Shown here one piece after another: positions 39,612 through 47,925 of a stretch of 64,000 nt of DNA. This stretch comes from Veillonellales bacterium (lineage in GTDB: Bacteria; Bacillota; Negativicutes; JAAYSF01). The notes under the pieces are model-generated. The model did not search any database. It was not told the DNA's origin and saw nothing but the letters and a program-made list of their open reading frames with translations. The stretch spans positions 1-64,000 of the forward strand of contig JBDKTO010000041.1 in NCBI GenBank assembly GCA_039680175.1, given 5' to 3'. Position numbers and translations under genes: made by a program. Position 1 is the first letter of the stretch; every line of letters begins with the position of its first letter.

Positions 39612-39655
39612 AAAGCCGGAACATTCTCAGGCTCCTGAGAATGTTCCGGCTTTTT
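39612..39655 (+). terminator. Terminator ending the sigma-54 unit
   Basis: AAAGCCGGAACATTCTCAGG pairs with its near-perfect complement across CTCC and is followed by TTTTT; the left flank also supplies a short A run for the convergent acetyltransferase gene. It closes the unit 110 bp after the last stop. Confidence 0.85.
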
Positions 39656-39670
39656 ATAACAGGAATAATC

Positions 39671-40303
39671 TTAAAGACGCAGCTTGTCTATTTCTCCATT
39701 CATGATCTGCGGCAGGAAATGCTGTATCTTTTCAACAGGCCAATCCCACCACTCGATCTGCTGCAGTTTCCGAATTGCTCCTTCATCAAAACGCTTTCTG
39801 ATTTCTTTCGCGGGAATTCCGCCGACCACGGTATACGGCGGAACATCCTTTGTCACGACCGCTCTCGTCCCGATGATCGCGCCGTTACCGATATTAACGC
39901 CGGACAGGATTACCGCTTCATAACCGATCCAGACGTCGTTGCCGATGACGATATCGCCTTTGTTGTCCCACGCGGAGGCGACGTCCTTTTTATCCAGCTC
40001 CCATTCTTCAAAGAAAATTGGGAACGGGTAGGTGGAAAGCGATTTCAGCGTGTGATTGGCACTTGTAAAAAGGAATTTTGCGCCGCAGGCAATAGAACAA
40101 AACTTCCCGATCCTCAATTTGTCTTTATTGACGGGATAGTGATACAGTACGTTGTTCTTCTCAAACTGTGTTGGATCTGAAACGAAATCATTGTACATCG
40201 TATAATCGTCGACAATGATGTTGGGATCTGTAATCACGTTTTTCAGGTATACGGTGTCAAAATCATTGGTCCGCGGATATATTTTATCAGCCGGAATAGC
40301 CAT
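39671..40303 (-). CDS. Vat-type hexapeptide-repeat acetyltransferase
   Basis: 210 residues, the length of streptogramin A acetyltransferases of the Vat group and related CatB enzymes. It shares their landmarks: [18 protein letters not shown], the active-site histidine in [59 protein letters not shown] and the C-terminal WWDWP. The left-handed beta-helix forms a trimer that moves acetyl from acetyl-CoA to a hydroxyl. Chromosomal members often have other natural acceptors, so resistance is not assured. It is a single gene bounded by a terminator on one side and an empty spacer on the other. GGAGG precedes the ATG. Confidence 0.88.
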   Translation of the reverse strand: MAIPADKIYPRTNDFDTVYLKNVITDPNIIVDDYTMYNDFVSDPTQFEKNNVLYHYPVNKDKLRIGKFCSIACGAKFLFTSANHTLKSLSTYPFPIFFEEWELDKKDVASAWDNKGDIVIGNDVWIGYEAVILSGVNIGNGAIIGTRAVVTKDVPPYTVVGGIPAKEIRKRFDEGAIRKLQQIEWWDWPVEKIQHFLPQIMNGEIDKLRL

Positions 40304-40881
40304 AATAATCCTCCAATTTTATTTTTTATTCAACTCTTCCGGCAATTACAATACACCTTTTCACTCGACCACCAACTTTAAAGAATATATAAGCTAAGGT
40401 TTGCCAATCGGAAAACAGAACCATAAATTGAGAGCTGCCCTACACATTCGGCCTTGGCGCTTCATAACAACTGATTTTATATCGCAGTCCGGTAAAAGGG
40501 TACATCCGTCGATCGATTTAACACTGTCTTTCTTTAAGGAAACGGTTTTTACGCAAATACAAGTCACAGGCTAACAAAATTATGCGTATTTATCAGCCTA
40601 AGGACTGGGAGTGGCATACCAAACACATAAATTATTATATCATACGCCTCGACCTTTGAGCAATTATCAAGTGAATCCACTGGCACGCATTCTCAGAATG
40701 AGCGAATTATTCAATCGGATCCGCCAGGGCTGTCAAGGACCTGTACCCATAGTCCATTATAAGAAATATCCCGAATAATTACCGGGTTTAAAGGGTTATA
40801 CTATCGGAGTATGAATATTACGAAGTTACTTTCACAGAATATGGCTACTTATTTGTCAATCTTTCAGCCGAGGTATTTGTC
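40304..40881. other. Intergenic region without a recognisable gene
   Basis: 578 bp between the divergent acetyltransferase and glgC genes. Only very short frames are present, for example 25 codons from about 40582 with no ribosome site. No tRNA fold, riboswitch or strong hairpin was recognised. It must hold the promoters of both neighbours; TATACT near 40799 is a possible -10 for glgC without a good -35. Confidence 0.5.
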
Positions 40882-42060
40882 ATGCAAAAAAAAGAATGCG
40901 TTGCCGTAGTATTAGCCGGAGGAAGAGGCAGCAGGCTGAACACACTGACCACAACCCTGGCCAAACCTGCTGTGCCTTTCGGCGGCAGATATCGTATCAT
41001 TGATTTTACTCTGAGTAATTGTTATAATTCCCAGCTTGATACAATCGGCGTACTGACTCAGTACCGGCCCTTCGCGCTGCAGTGCCATGTAGAAGATGGA
41101 ATAGCGCCTGAACTGGCCAGCTGCACCGGTGGTGTTTTTATTTTATCTCCTTATCTTAAGGATGATGGCGGTGAATGGTATAAAGGAACTGCCAACGCCG
41201 TATACCAAAACATTGACTTTATCGACCAGTATTCTCCCCGGTATGTTTTAGTCCTATCCGGCGACCATATCTATAAAATGGATTACCGGTTCATCCTGCA
41301 ACAGCACCGGCTCAAACAAGCGGAAGCGACTATTTCGGTGATTCATGTACCCTGGAAGGATACCAGCCGCTTCGGTATTATGAATATCGGCGACGATTTC
41401 CGTATTCATGATTTTGAGGAAAAACCCCAAAACCCCCGCAGTAACTTGGCCTCAATGGGGATTTATGTATTTAACTGGCCTATATTAAAGCAATATCTCC
41501 TTGCCGATGAAAAAGAAACGGAATCCGGTCACGATTTCGGTAAAAACATAATTCCACAAATGCTCCAGGACGGCCGGAAGATGTTTGCGTATCCTTTTAC
41601 CGGTTATTGGAAGGACGTGGGAACGGTGGAAAGCTTCTGGCAGGCCAATATGGATTTGCTGGGAGATGAACCGTTACTTGCGCTGGACGATCCCCTGTGG
41701 CCAATTTATACGGTAGATTCCGTCCAACCGCCACAATGCCTTACCGAAGCGGCAATCACTTCTCAGGCACTAATTGGCGATGGCTGCATTGTTGCCGGCC
41801 ATGTGGACCATTCGGTTCTGTTACCGGGCGTCTGCATCGCTTCGGGGGCAATCGTCAAAAATTCAGTGATTATGCCGAATGCCAAAATTGGGGCGAACAG
41901 CAGAATATTCGGCGCAATTATCGGCAGCGGCGTCAGTATCGCCGAAAACTGCTGCATTGGCTGCAGCAGCAATGAAAAAATCACCGTGATCGGCGAACAC
42001 GCTGCTCACCTGCTGCATAGCAAAGCAGCAGACGATATATTATGCCGGGAGGATGGTTGA
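40882..42060 (+). CDS. glgC: Glucose-1-phosphate adenylyltransferase catalytic subunit
   Basis: 392 residues. The nucleotide-binding signature [23 protein letters not shown], the [11 protein letters not shown] segment, [16 protein letters not shown] and GYWKDVGT are all intact, followed by a left-handed beta-helix domain (~295-380). It makes ADP-glucose from glucose-1-phosphate and ATP for glycogen synthesis. The gene runs into glgD with a TGATG stop-start overlap and glgP follows, so synthesis and breakdown enzymes are co-expressed. The ribosome site is a modest GAGG. Confidence 0.95.
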   Translation: MQKKECVAVVLAGGRGSRLNTLTTTLAKPAVPFGGRYRIIDFTLSNCYNSQLDTIGVLTQYRPFALQCHVEDGIAPELASCTGGVFILSPYLKDDGGEWYKGTANAVYQNIDFIDQYSPRYVLVLSGDHIYKMDYRFILQQHRLKQAEATISVIHVPWKDTSRFGIMNIGDDFRIHDFEEKPQNPRSNLASMGIYVFNWPILKQYLLADEKETESGHDFGKNIIPQMLQDGRKMFAYPFTGYWKDVGTVESFWQANMDLLGDEPLLALDDPLWPIYTVDSVQPPQCLTEAAITSQALIGDGCIVAGHVDHSVLLPGVCIASGAIVKNSVIMPNAKIGANSRIFGAIIGSGVSIAENCCIGCSSNEKITVIGEHAAHLLHSKAADDILCREDG

Positions 42061-43172
42061 TGGGCAATCTTATGGGAATTATTAATACCGTAGAAAGCAG
42101 CCAGATTTTAAGAGAAATGACGCTCCATCGCCCCCTTGCCACCGTTCCTTTTGGGGGAAAATACCGCATGATTGATTTTATTCTATCCGGAATGGTCAAT
42201 TCGGCTATTGACAATATCGGCATTCTTGCTCCCTATCAGCACCGGTCGCTGCTCGATCATTTACGTTCCGGCAGGGACTGGCAGCTGGGGCGAAAAAAAG
42301 ATGGACTGACCTTGCTGCCTCCCCCCTATGATCCAAAGGAAAAAGGGTTCGAATTCGACTGGCATCATTTTCACAGTAATCTGGACTTCCTGCAAAAAAG
42401 CCGGCAGGAATTTGTCATTGTGGCTTCTGCCGGTGTTATCGGTAATTTTGATTTTTCTCTGCCCTTCCGCTTTCATACAGAAGTCAAAGCCGACATCACT
42501 TGTTTATATCAAAAACAGCCGTCCGGCGATCAGGACTGTCCAAACTGCATTCTGCTGGATATCGGTAACGATAACAGGGTAACCGCGATCCAGTTTAATC
42601 CGTCTCAGGGGGACAATACAAATTTTTTTCTTGGCATGTTTATGCTGCGAAAAGGACTGTTAATCCAGCTTATTCAAACTTGTTTTGCCGAAAATGCTGC
42701 CGACTGCCTTTTTCGGGTGATCAGCAATCACTTACAGCAGTTAAAGGTCTACGCCTATCTTTATCCGGGACACATTGCCCGAATTCATTGTTTGCATAGT
42801 TATTACCGGCACAGCATGGACCTGCTGGACCCTCAGATATGGCGGGAACTGTTTCAGCCCGGTAAAATCTACACAAAAAGTAAGGATGAAGCTCCTGCTA
42901 AGTACGTTGGACAGGCCAAGGCAACAAATGCACTGGTAGCAGGCGGCTGCAGCATTAAAGGCACTGTCGACCACAGCATATTATTTCACCGGGTAATTGT
43001 AGACGAAGGAACTCACATTAAGAACAGCATTTTAATGCCCAACACCGCGGTGGCGAAGAACGCCTGTCTAGAGCACGTTATCTGTGATAAGGATGTTCGA
43101 ATTTCAGCCGGAATTTGTCTGAAAGGGAGCCGGGAGAATCCCCTGTTTCTAAAAAAGGGTACCGTCATTTAG
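42060..43172 (+). CDS. glgD: GlgD, non-catalytic ADP-glucose pyrophosphorylase subunit
   Basis: 370 residues from the ATG at 42060, which overlaps the glgC stop and has GGGAGGA 7 nt upstream. It is homologous to GlgC over its length (HRPLATVPFGGKYRMIDFILS, C-terminal beta-helix with VDHSILFHRVIVDEGTHIKN) but lacks the GGRGSRL nucleotide loop, as expected for GlgD. In Firmicutes GlgD joins GlgC in a heterotetramer and raises its activity. Confined largely to Firmicutes, it supports the taxonomic assignment. Confidence 0.93.
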   Translation: MGNLMGIINTVESSQILREMTLHRPLATVPFGGKYRMIDFILSGMVNSAIDNIGILAPYQHRSLLDHLRSGRDWQLGRKKDGLTLLPPPYDPKEKGFEFDWHHFHSNLDFLQKSRQEFVIVASAGVIGNFDFSLPFRFHTEVKADITCLYQKQPSGDQDCPNCILLDIGNDNRVTAIQFNPSQGDNTNFFLGMFMLRKGLLIQLIQTCFAENAADCLFRVISNHLQQLKVYAYLYPGHIARIHCLHSYYRHSMDLLDPQIWRELFQPGKIYTKSKDEAPAKYVGQAKATNALVAGGCSIKGTVDHSILFHRVIVDEGTHIKNSILMPNTAVAKNACLEHVICDKDVRISAGICLKGSRENPLFLKKGTVI

Positions 43173-43208
43173 TTTCTATTTTAAGCGCTTGGCCTGAGGA
43201 GGGTTTTT

Positions 43209-45644
43209 ATGCATCTTAGCAAAGAAATTTTTAAGAATCAATTTGTTGAAAAGCTGCTGTACCTGCACCAAAAAAACTTAGCAGAAACGTCCCGGCTTGA
43301 ACGGTACCAAGCTTTGAGCAGCCTCGTCCGTGATTATATCAGCAAAAAGTGGCTTGATTCCAACCGACAGTCGCGGCTAAAGGAACAAAAACAAGTCTAT
43401 TATTTATCCATCGAATTTCTCCTTGGCCGGATGTTAGGAATGAATCTGGTCAATTTAGGAATCTATGACCTGTGCCGGGATGCATTGGCTGAATTGGACA
43501 TTCGTCTGGATACCCTAGAGACGGTTGAAGAAGATCCCGGTCTCGGCAATGGCGGACTGGGACGACTGGCCGCCTGTTACCTTGACGCTATGGCAGCTGA
43601 GGGATTGCCGGGACATGGCTGCTGCATCCGTTATCGTTACGGTTTTTTTGAACAGAAAATCGTGAACGGCTGCCAAATTGAAGTACCGGATAATTGGCTA
43701 GCCGAAGGCTTCGCCTGGGAATTCCGCCGGCCGGAGGAATCGGTGCCGGTAAAATTCGGCGGCACAGTCCGAATGGTGTCGTCGGGAAAAGTGAGCTATA
43801 TCCTCGAAAATTATGAGATGGTGTCCGCTGTTCCGTATGATGTTCCCTTTTTAGGCTATAAGAATGACACGGTAAACACGCTGCGGCTATGGAGCGCCGA
43901 ACCGGTGCGAGAAAATCTCATATGCTCAGCGGCCAATGCTCTGGATTGCATTCGAACAATCGCCTATAAAAATAAAGTGGAATTACTGTCCAGCGTACTG
44001 TATCCTGATGACAGTTCTTACGAAGGCAAAGTATTACGCCTCAAACAGCATTACTTTCTCGTTTCAGCCAGTCTTCAAAGTATCCTCAACAACTGCAAAC
44101 AAAGGAAAATACCCCTGTCCGATCTGGCCAGCCATATTGCCATTCACATCAATGACACCCATCCGGTGCTGGCCGTTCCCGAGCTGATGCGAATACTGGT
44201 GGACGAAGAAGACATCGGCTGGGATGAAGCCTGGCAGATCACGCGGAATACTTTTTCCTACACAAATCACACGGTGCTGCCGGAAGCAATGGAAAAATGG
44301 TCTGCGGATATCCTCCAGCACTTTCTGCCCCGAGTCTATATGATTATCAACGAAATAAATGAGCGTTTTTGCCGGGAACTGTGGAACAAGTATCCGGGAA
44401 ACTGGGATAGGATCCGAGCAATGGCAATAATCGCCGATCATAACGTTCATATGGCTCACTTGGCCATCGTTGGCAGTCATAGTGTGAACGGCGTGGCTCA
44501 AATCCACACTGAAATTTTGAAGACACGGGTAATGAAAGATTTCTATCAATTTTATCCCGCCAAATTTAATAATAAAACAAACGGAGTAGCCCATCGCCGC
44601 TGGCTGCTAAAAGTAAACCCGGCCCTTGCCCGGCTGCTGAACGAAAGTATCGGCCCCAGCTGGATGCAGTTTCCCCGTCACCTGCTGAAACTGCTGGAGT
44701 ACACGGATGACGGAGCTTTTCAGGATAAACTGGCAGTAATTAAGAAAAACAACCGGCTAAAGCTTGCCAAATACATAAGAGACATGCAGGGAATTGATAT
44801 TAACGTTGATTCTATCTTCGATTCGCAGATCAAACGTATTCACGGCTATAAACGTCAAACTATGAACGTATTCCACATTATGCATCTCTACAATCTGCTG
44901 CGGGAAAATCCCGATTTAGACATAATACCGCGCACTTTTATTTTCAGCGGCAAAGCCGCTCCCGGATACTTTCTGGCAAAGCAAACCATAAAACTAATTC
45001 ATACCTTGGCTGCGGTCATCAACAACAATAAAGCCATCCGGGATAAAATCAAAATCGTATTTGTGGAAAACTATAATGTGTCAATGGCCGAATTGATTAT
45101 TCCCGCTTCCGACGTCAGCGAGCAAATTCCCACAGCCAGCCGGGAAGCCTGCGGCACCGGAAACATGAAGTTCATGCTGAACGGAGCGGTTACTATCGGA
45201 ACTCTTGATGGGGCAAACATTGAAATGCACAATCTCGTCGGCGATGCAAATATTATCACCTTTGGTCTTACAGCCGACGAAGTGCTGAATTACTACGAGC
45301 ACGGCGGCTATAATGCGTGGGATGTTTATCACAGCGATCCCCGGATCAAAACCGTGCTTGACCAGCTTATTAACGGTTTTCTTCCCGTTGACGCCGCTGA
45401 GTTTAAACCTCTGTTCGAATCGTTTCTCAACCATAACGACCAATTTTTTGTCCTCAAGGATTTCGGAGCGTACGCTGCGGCGCAAATTAGGCTGGAAAAG
45501 CAGTACCGAGATCAAAGAGTCTGGCTGAGCATGTGCGCTTGCAACATTGCTTATTCGGGTAATTTTGCCGGCGACCGGGTCTTTGCCGAATATGCACGGG
45601 ACATCTGGGAAATAAATCCGGCCGTCCCGGTAAAATGTTATTAA
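43209..45644 (+). CDS. glgP: Glycogen/alpha-glucan phosphorylase
   Basis: 811 residues, a typical length. Motifs: EEDPGLGNGGLGRLAACYLDAMA near the N-terminus, NDTHPVLAVPELMR, the KRIHGYKRQTMNV segment and the PLP-lysine region REACGTGNMKFMLNGAVTIGTLDGANIEM. The usual EASGTGNMK reads EACGTGNMK, a conservative change. It releases glucose-1-phosphate from glycogen with phosphate. Third gene of the glg unit, 36 bp after glgD, ended by a strong terminator. No glgA (synthase) or glgB (branching enzyme) is in the window. Confidence 0.95.
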   Translation: MHLSKEIFKNQFVEKLLYLHQKNLAETSRLERYQALSSLVRDYISKKWLDSNRQSRLKEQKQVYYLSIEFLLGRMLGMNLVNLGIYDLCRDALAELDIRLDTLETVEEDPGLGNGGLGRLAACYLDAMAAEGLPGHGCCIRYRYGFFEQKIVNGCQIEVPDNWLAEGFAWEFRRPEESVPVKFGGTVRMVSSGKVSYILENYEMVSAVPYDVPFLGYKNDTVNTLRLWSAEPVRENLICSAANALDCIRTIAYKNKVELLSSVLYPDDSSYEGKVLRLKQHYFLVSASLQSILNNCKQRKIPLSDLASHIAIHINDTHPVLAVPELMRILVDEEDIGWDEAWQITRNTFSYTNHTVLPEAMEKWSADILQHFLPRVYMIINEINERFCRELWNKYPGNWDRIRAMAIIADHNVHMAHLAIVGSHSVNGVAQIHTEILKTRVMKDFYQFYPAKFNNKTNGVAHRRWLLKVNPALARLLNESIGPSWMQFPRHLLKLLEYTDDGAFQDKLAVIKKNNRLKLAKYIRDMQGIDINVDSIFDSQIKRIHGYKRQTMNVFHIMHLYNLLRENPDLDIIPRTFIFSGKAAPGYFLAKQTIKLIHTLAAVINNNKAIRDKIKIVFVENYNVSMAELIIPASDVSEQIPTASREACGTGNMKFMLNGAVTIGTLDGANIEMHNLVGDANIITFGLTADEVLNYYEHGGYNAWDVYHSDPRIKTVLDQLINGFLPVDAAEFKPLFESFLNHNDQFFVLKDFGAYAAAQIRLEKQYRDQRVWLSMCACNIAYSGNFAGDRVFAEYARDIWEINPAVPVKCY

Positions 45645-45664
45645 TTGAGTTCTATCCCTTACAT

Positions 45665-45694
45665 GCTAAAAACCCGCAGCTGCGGGTTTTTAGC
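45665..45694. terminator. Bidirectional terminator between glgP and the cyclase gene
   Basis: GCTAAAAACCCGCAGC and its exact complement form a 30-bp palindrome with A/T runs on both sides of the GC core, so it can stop transcription from glgP (plus) and from the convergent receiver-GGDEF gene (minus). Confidence 0.9.
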
Positions 45695-45710
45695 ATTGCT
45701 GTCCGCTCCC

Positions 45711-46658
45711 TCACATCGCCAAATAACTTACCACACAGTTCTTTGACTGCAGTTTGCCTTTATACAAAGCCTGATCGGCATTTTTAATACTTGCGTCAAG
45801 CCCTGTCGCCTGAGTTATTTCCGCTACCCCCAGTGTGACTGTCACCGGAAACTTTTTTCTCCGGCAGTAAAAAGGTGCTGTCTCAATCACTGTTCGTATT
45901 CGTTCGGCAATAATCTGACCATCCTTTAACCCAGCATCCGTCAGCAGCAGCAAAAACTCTTCACCGCCCCAGCGAGCCACTGCCGTATCTTCCCGCACCA
46001 CCGACTTTATCAAAGCAGCGACTTCTTTTATCACCAAATCGCCGCAATCATGCCCATAGGTATCGTTTACCTGCTTAAAATCATCAATATCAGCCAAAAT
46101 AATCGCTGCCTTGCCTGTATTTTGCTCTAAGTTATCAACCGCGCTTTTAATCTGCTGGATCATACTTCTTCTGTTGGCAAGACCGGTCATATAATCTGTC
46201 ATGGCAGCCAGCCGAAACTTTTCCATTACCTGCCCTAACTCCCGGTTCTTCAATTCCAGTTCCCTGGCATATTCCAGCAAAATTTCCTTGGATTTTTTCA
46301 GTTCTAGATGAACTTTAATTCGGGCGCACAATTCCGGGGAAAAAAACGGCTTCGTAATATAGTCCTGTCCCCCGGCTTCAAATCCCCGGACTACTTCCCG
46401 GGAATCGGCAACCGCGGTAATAAAAATCACAGGGATATCGGCCATCGGTTTTTGGCTTTTCAATTTTTTACAAACGGAAAGGCCATCCATACCCGGCATA
46501 ATGATATCCAGCAGGATCAAATCCGGCCTGATTTCATGCGCCAGTTTCAGGGCTGTTTGACCATCCAAGGCCTCCATAATTTCATATCTATCGCCTAAAA
46601 ACCGGCGAATTATTTTTATTTCCACCGGACTATCGTCGACAATTAAAATTTTTGCCAT
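45711..46658 (-). CDS. Receiver-GGDEF diguanylate cyclase (WspR/PleD-like)
   Basis: 315 residues from the ATG at 46658, which has GGGAGAAG just upstream; a longer frame to 46682 would overlap the previous gene. The receiver has D8-D9, phospho-acceptor D51 (LILLDIIMPGMDG) and the KPF lysine. After a coiled linker (~120-150) comes a GGDEF domain with the active motif WGGEEFLLLL and TDYMTGLANRRS, so it should make c-di-GMP. The product-inhibition site is altered: R is at the right place but the fourth residue is T (REDT in place of RxxD). It is the last gene of the CheA-like cluster and its natural output, as WspR is in the Wsp system. Confidence 0.92.
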   Translation of the reverse strand: MAKILIVDDSPVEIKIIRRFLGDRYEIMEALDGQTALKLAHEIRPDLILLDIIMPGMDGLSVCKKLKSQKPMADIPVIFITAVADSREVVRGFEAGGQDYITKPFFSPELCARIKVHLELKKSKEILLEYARELELKNRELGQVMEKFRLAAMTDYMTGLANRRSMIQQIKSAVDNLEQNTGKAAIILADIDDFKQVNDTYGHDCGDLVIKEVAALIKSVVREDTAVARWGGEEFLLLLTDAGLKDGQIIAERIRTVIETAPFYCRRKKFPVTVTLGVAEITQATGLDASIKNADQALYKGKLQSKNCVVSYLAM

Positions 46659-46671
46659 TCTTCTCCCTGCT

Positions 46672-47919
46672 TTAATTTTCAAAATATTGTATTATACCCG
46701 CCAGCAGATTCGCCTCTTCCTGGCCTTGTTCCCCCCGAATCCAGTCGACAAGCCGCTTATTATTGGCTATCGCCTTCACCTTGCCGGAATGGCTGTGGAT
46801 TACCGCAATCATTTCATTTATTTTGTCCAGCAGGGGCGGCTCCAATTTCGCCATCCTACCAAAATCAAGCAATACCCGGGGAGTACCTTGTAAATGTTCT
46901 TCCAGTTCCAACGCTAAGGATCGGCAGCTGGTCAGGGTGAGGCTGTGACTCAAATGTACCTGAACCACCCCGTCCTGAACGGAAATCGCATACGGCGGCA
47001 AAAGCGTATTGGAATCATTTCCCAGAACGGTTGACAGTTCCTCGGCCTTTTTCAGCTTCCGGACCCGTTCCCGATGCTGTTGCAAATTATCATCCTGCTG
47101 CAGGATATTATTAAGCACGACCGCTACCTTTTCCTGGCGGATCGGTTTTAGAATAAAGTGCCGGGCTCCCCGCTCCAGGGCATCAAGTATTCCCCGGCGG
47201 GATTCCATGGCACTCACGACGATAATCTTGGCAGCGGGATAGGCCGCAATAATTTTTGAAATTGCTTCCGCCCCGCCCAGCCCGTCCATTGTCAGATCCA
47301 TCGTCACCACATCCGGTTTCAGCCGGGTATACTCTACAAAAGCCTGGGCGCCATTGGCCGCCTCGCCGGCAACAGTATGCCCCAAGGCGGTGACGATTCC
47401 CCGCAGGCAGTTTCGGGCCACTGCGGAATCATCCACAATCAGCACCCGCGCCGGGATTTTTTTATGGTCCCGCTGCGGAACTTTTTGTCCTGTCCCCGGA
47501 GAGGCGGCAGCGTCCCGCAAACTGCGCACAAGAGCAAGGTGCTTCTGCTTGTCAAATTTTTGCTGCAAAACATTATTTAATACCGCTGAAAGCATGTCCT
47601 GTGAAACCGGCTTCACCAAAAAATGCCGGGCTCCCCGTTCCAGAGCGTCGAGTATCAGCCGTTGATCCCGACGGGCGCTGACCATAATAATGCGCGCTTC
47701 CGGATAAGCGAGAAGAATTTTAGAAGTAGCCTGAACCCCGTCATGCACAGCCATTGTCAAATCCATGGTAACTACATCCGGCTTCAGCCTGACATATTCG
47801 GCAAAAGCTTCGCTGCCGTCGGCTGCTTCGCCGGCAACCTCATGGCCGAGAGATATTACCATCTTGCCCAGCATCCCTCTTGCCGTAGCCGAATCGTCCA
47901 CAATCAAAATCCGCGCCAT
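46672..47919 (-). CDS. Double-receiver protein with C-terminal STAS-like domain
   Basis: 415 residues. Two tandem CheY-like receivers (~1-120 and ~160-280) are close copies of each other: each has ILIVDDSA, a phospho-acceptor in VVTMDLTM (D53 in the first), ALERGARHF and a KP lysine. In both, the proline that normally follows DLTM is missing (DLTMAVHDG, DLTMDGLGG). The last ~110 residues (VQVHLSHSLTLTSCRSLALEL, RVLLDFGRMAKLEPPLLDKI) resemble a STAS/anti-sigma-antagonist fold. No output enzyme is visible, so it may be a phosphate sink or a scaffold between the CheA hybrid and the cyclase. It lies 6 bp after cheA and 13 bp before the cyclase start. Confidence 0.85.
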   Translation of the reverse strand: MARILIVDDSATARGMLGKMVISLGHEVAGEAADGSEAFAEYVRLKPDVVTMDLTMAVHDGVQATSKILLAYPEARIIMVSARRDQRLILDALERGARHFLVKPVSQDMLSAVLNNVLQQKFDKQKHLALVRSLRDAAASPGTGQKVPQRDHKKIPARVLIVDDSAVARNCLRGIVTALGHTVAGEAANGAQAFVEYTRLKPDVVTMDLTMDGLGGAEAISKIIAAYPAAKIIVVSAMESRRGILDALERGARHFILKPIRQEKVAVVLNNILQQDDNLQQHRERVRKLKKAEELSTVLGNDSNTLLPPYAISVQDGVVQVHLSHSLTLTSCRSLALELEEHLQGTPRVLLDFGRMAKLEPPLLDKINEMIAVIHSHSGKVKAIANNKRLVDWIRGEQGQEEANLLAGIIQYFEN

Positions 47920-47925
47920 CCTGTC

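Noticed and set aside
40304-40881. A 25-codon frame starting near 40582 as a small gene
   Set aside because: It has no ribosome site and nothing recognisable; it is more likely chance in an AT-rich spacer.
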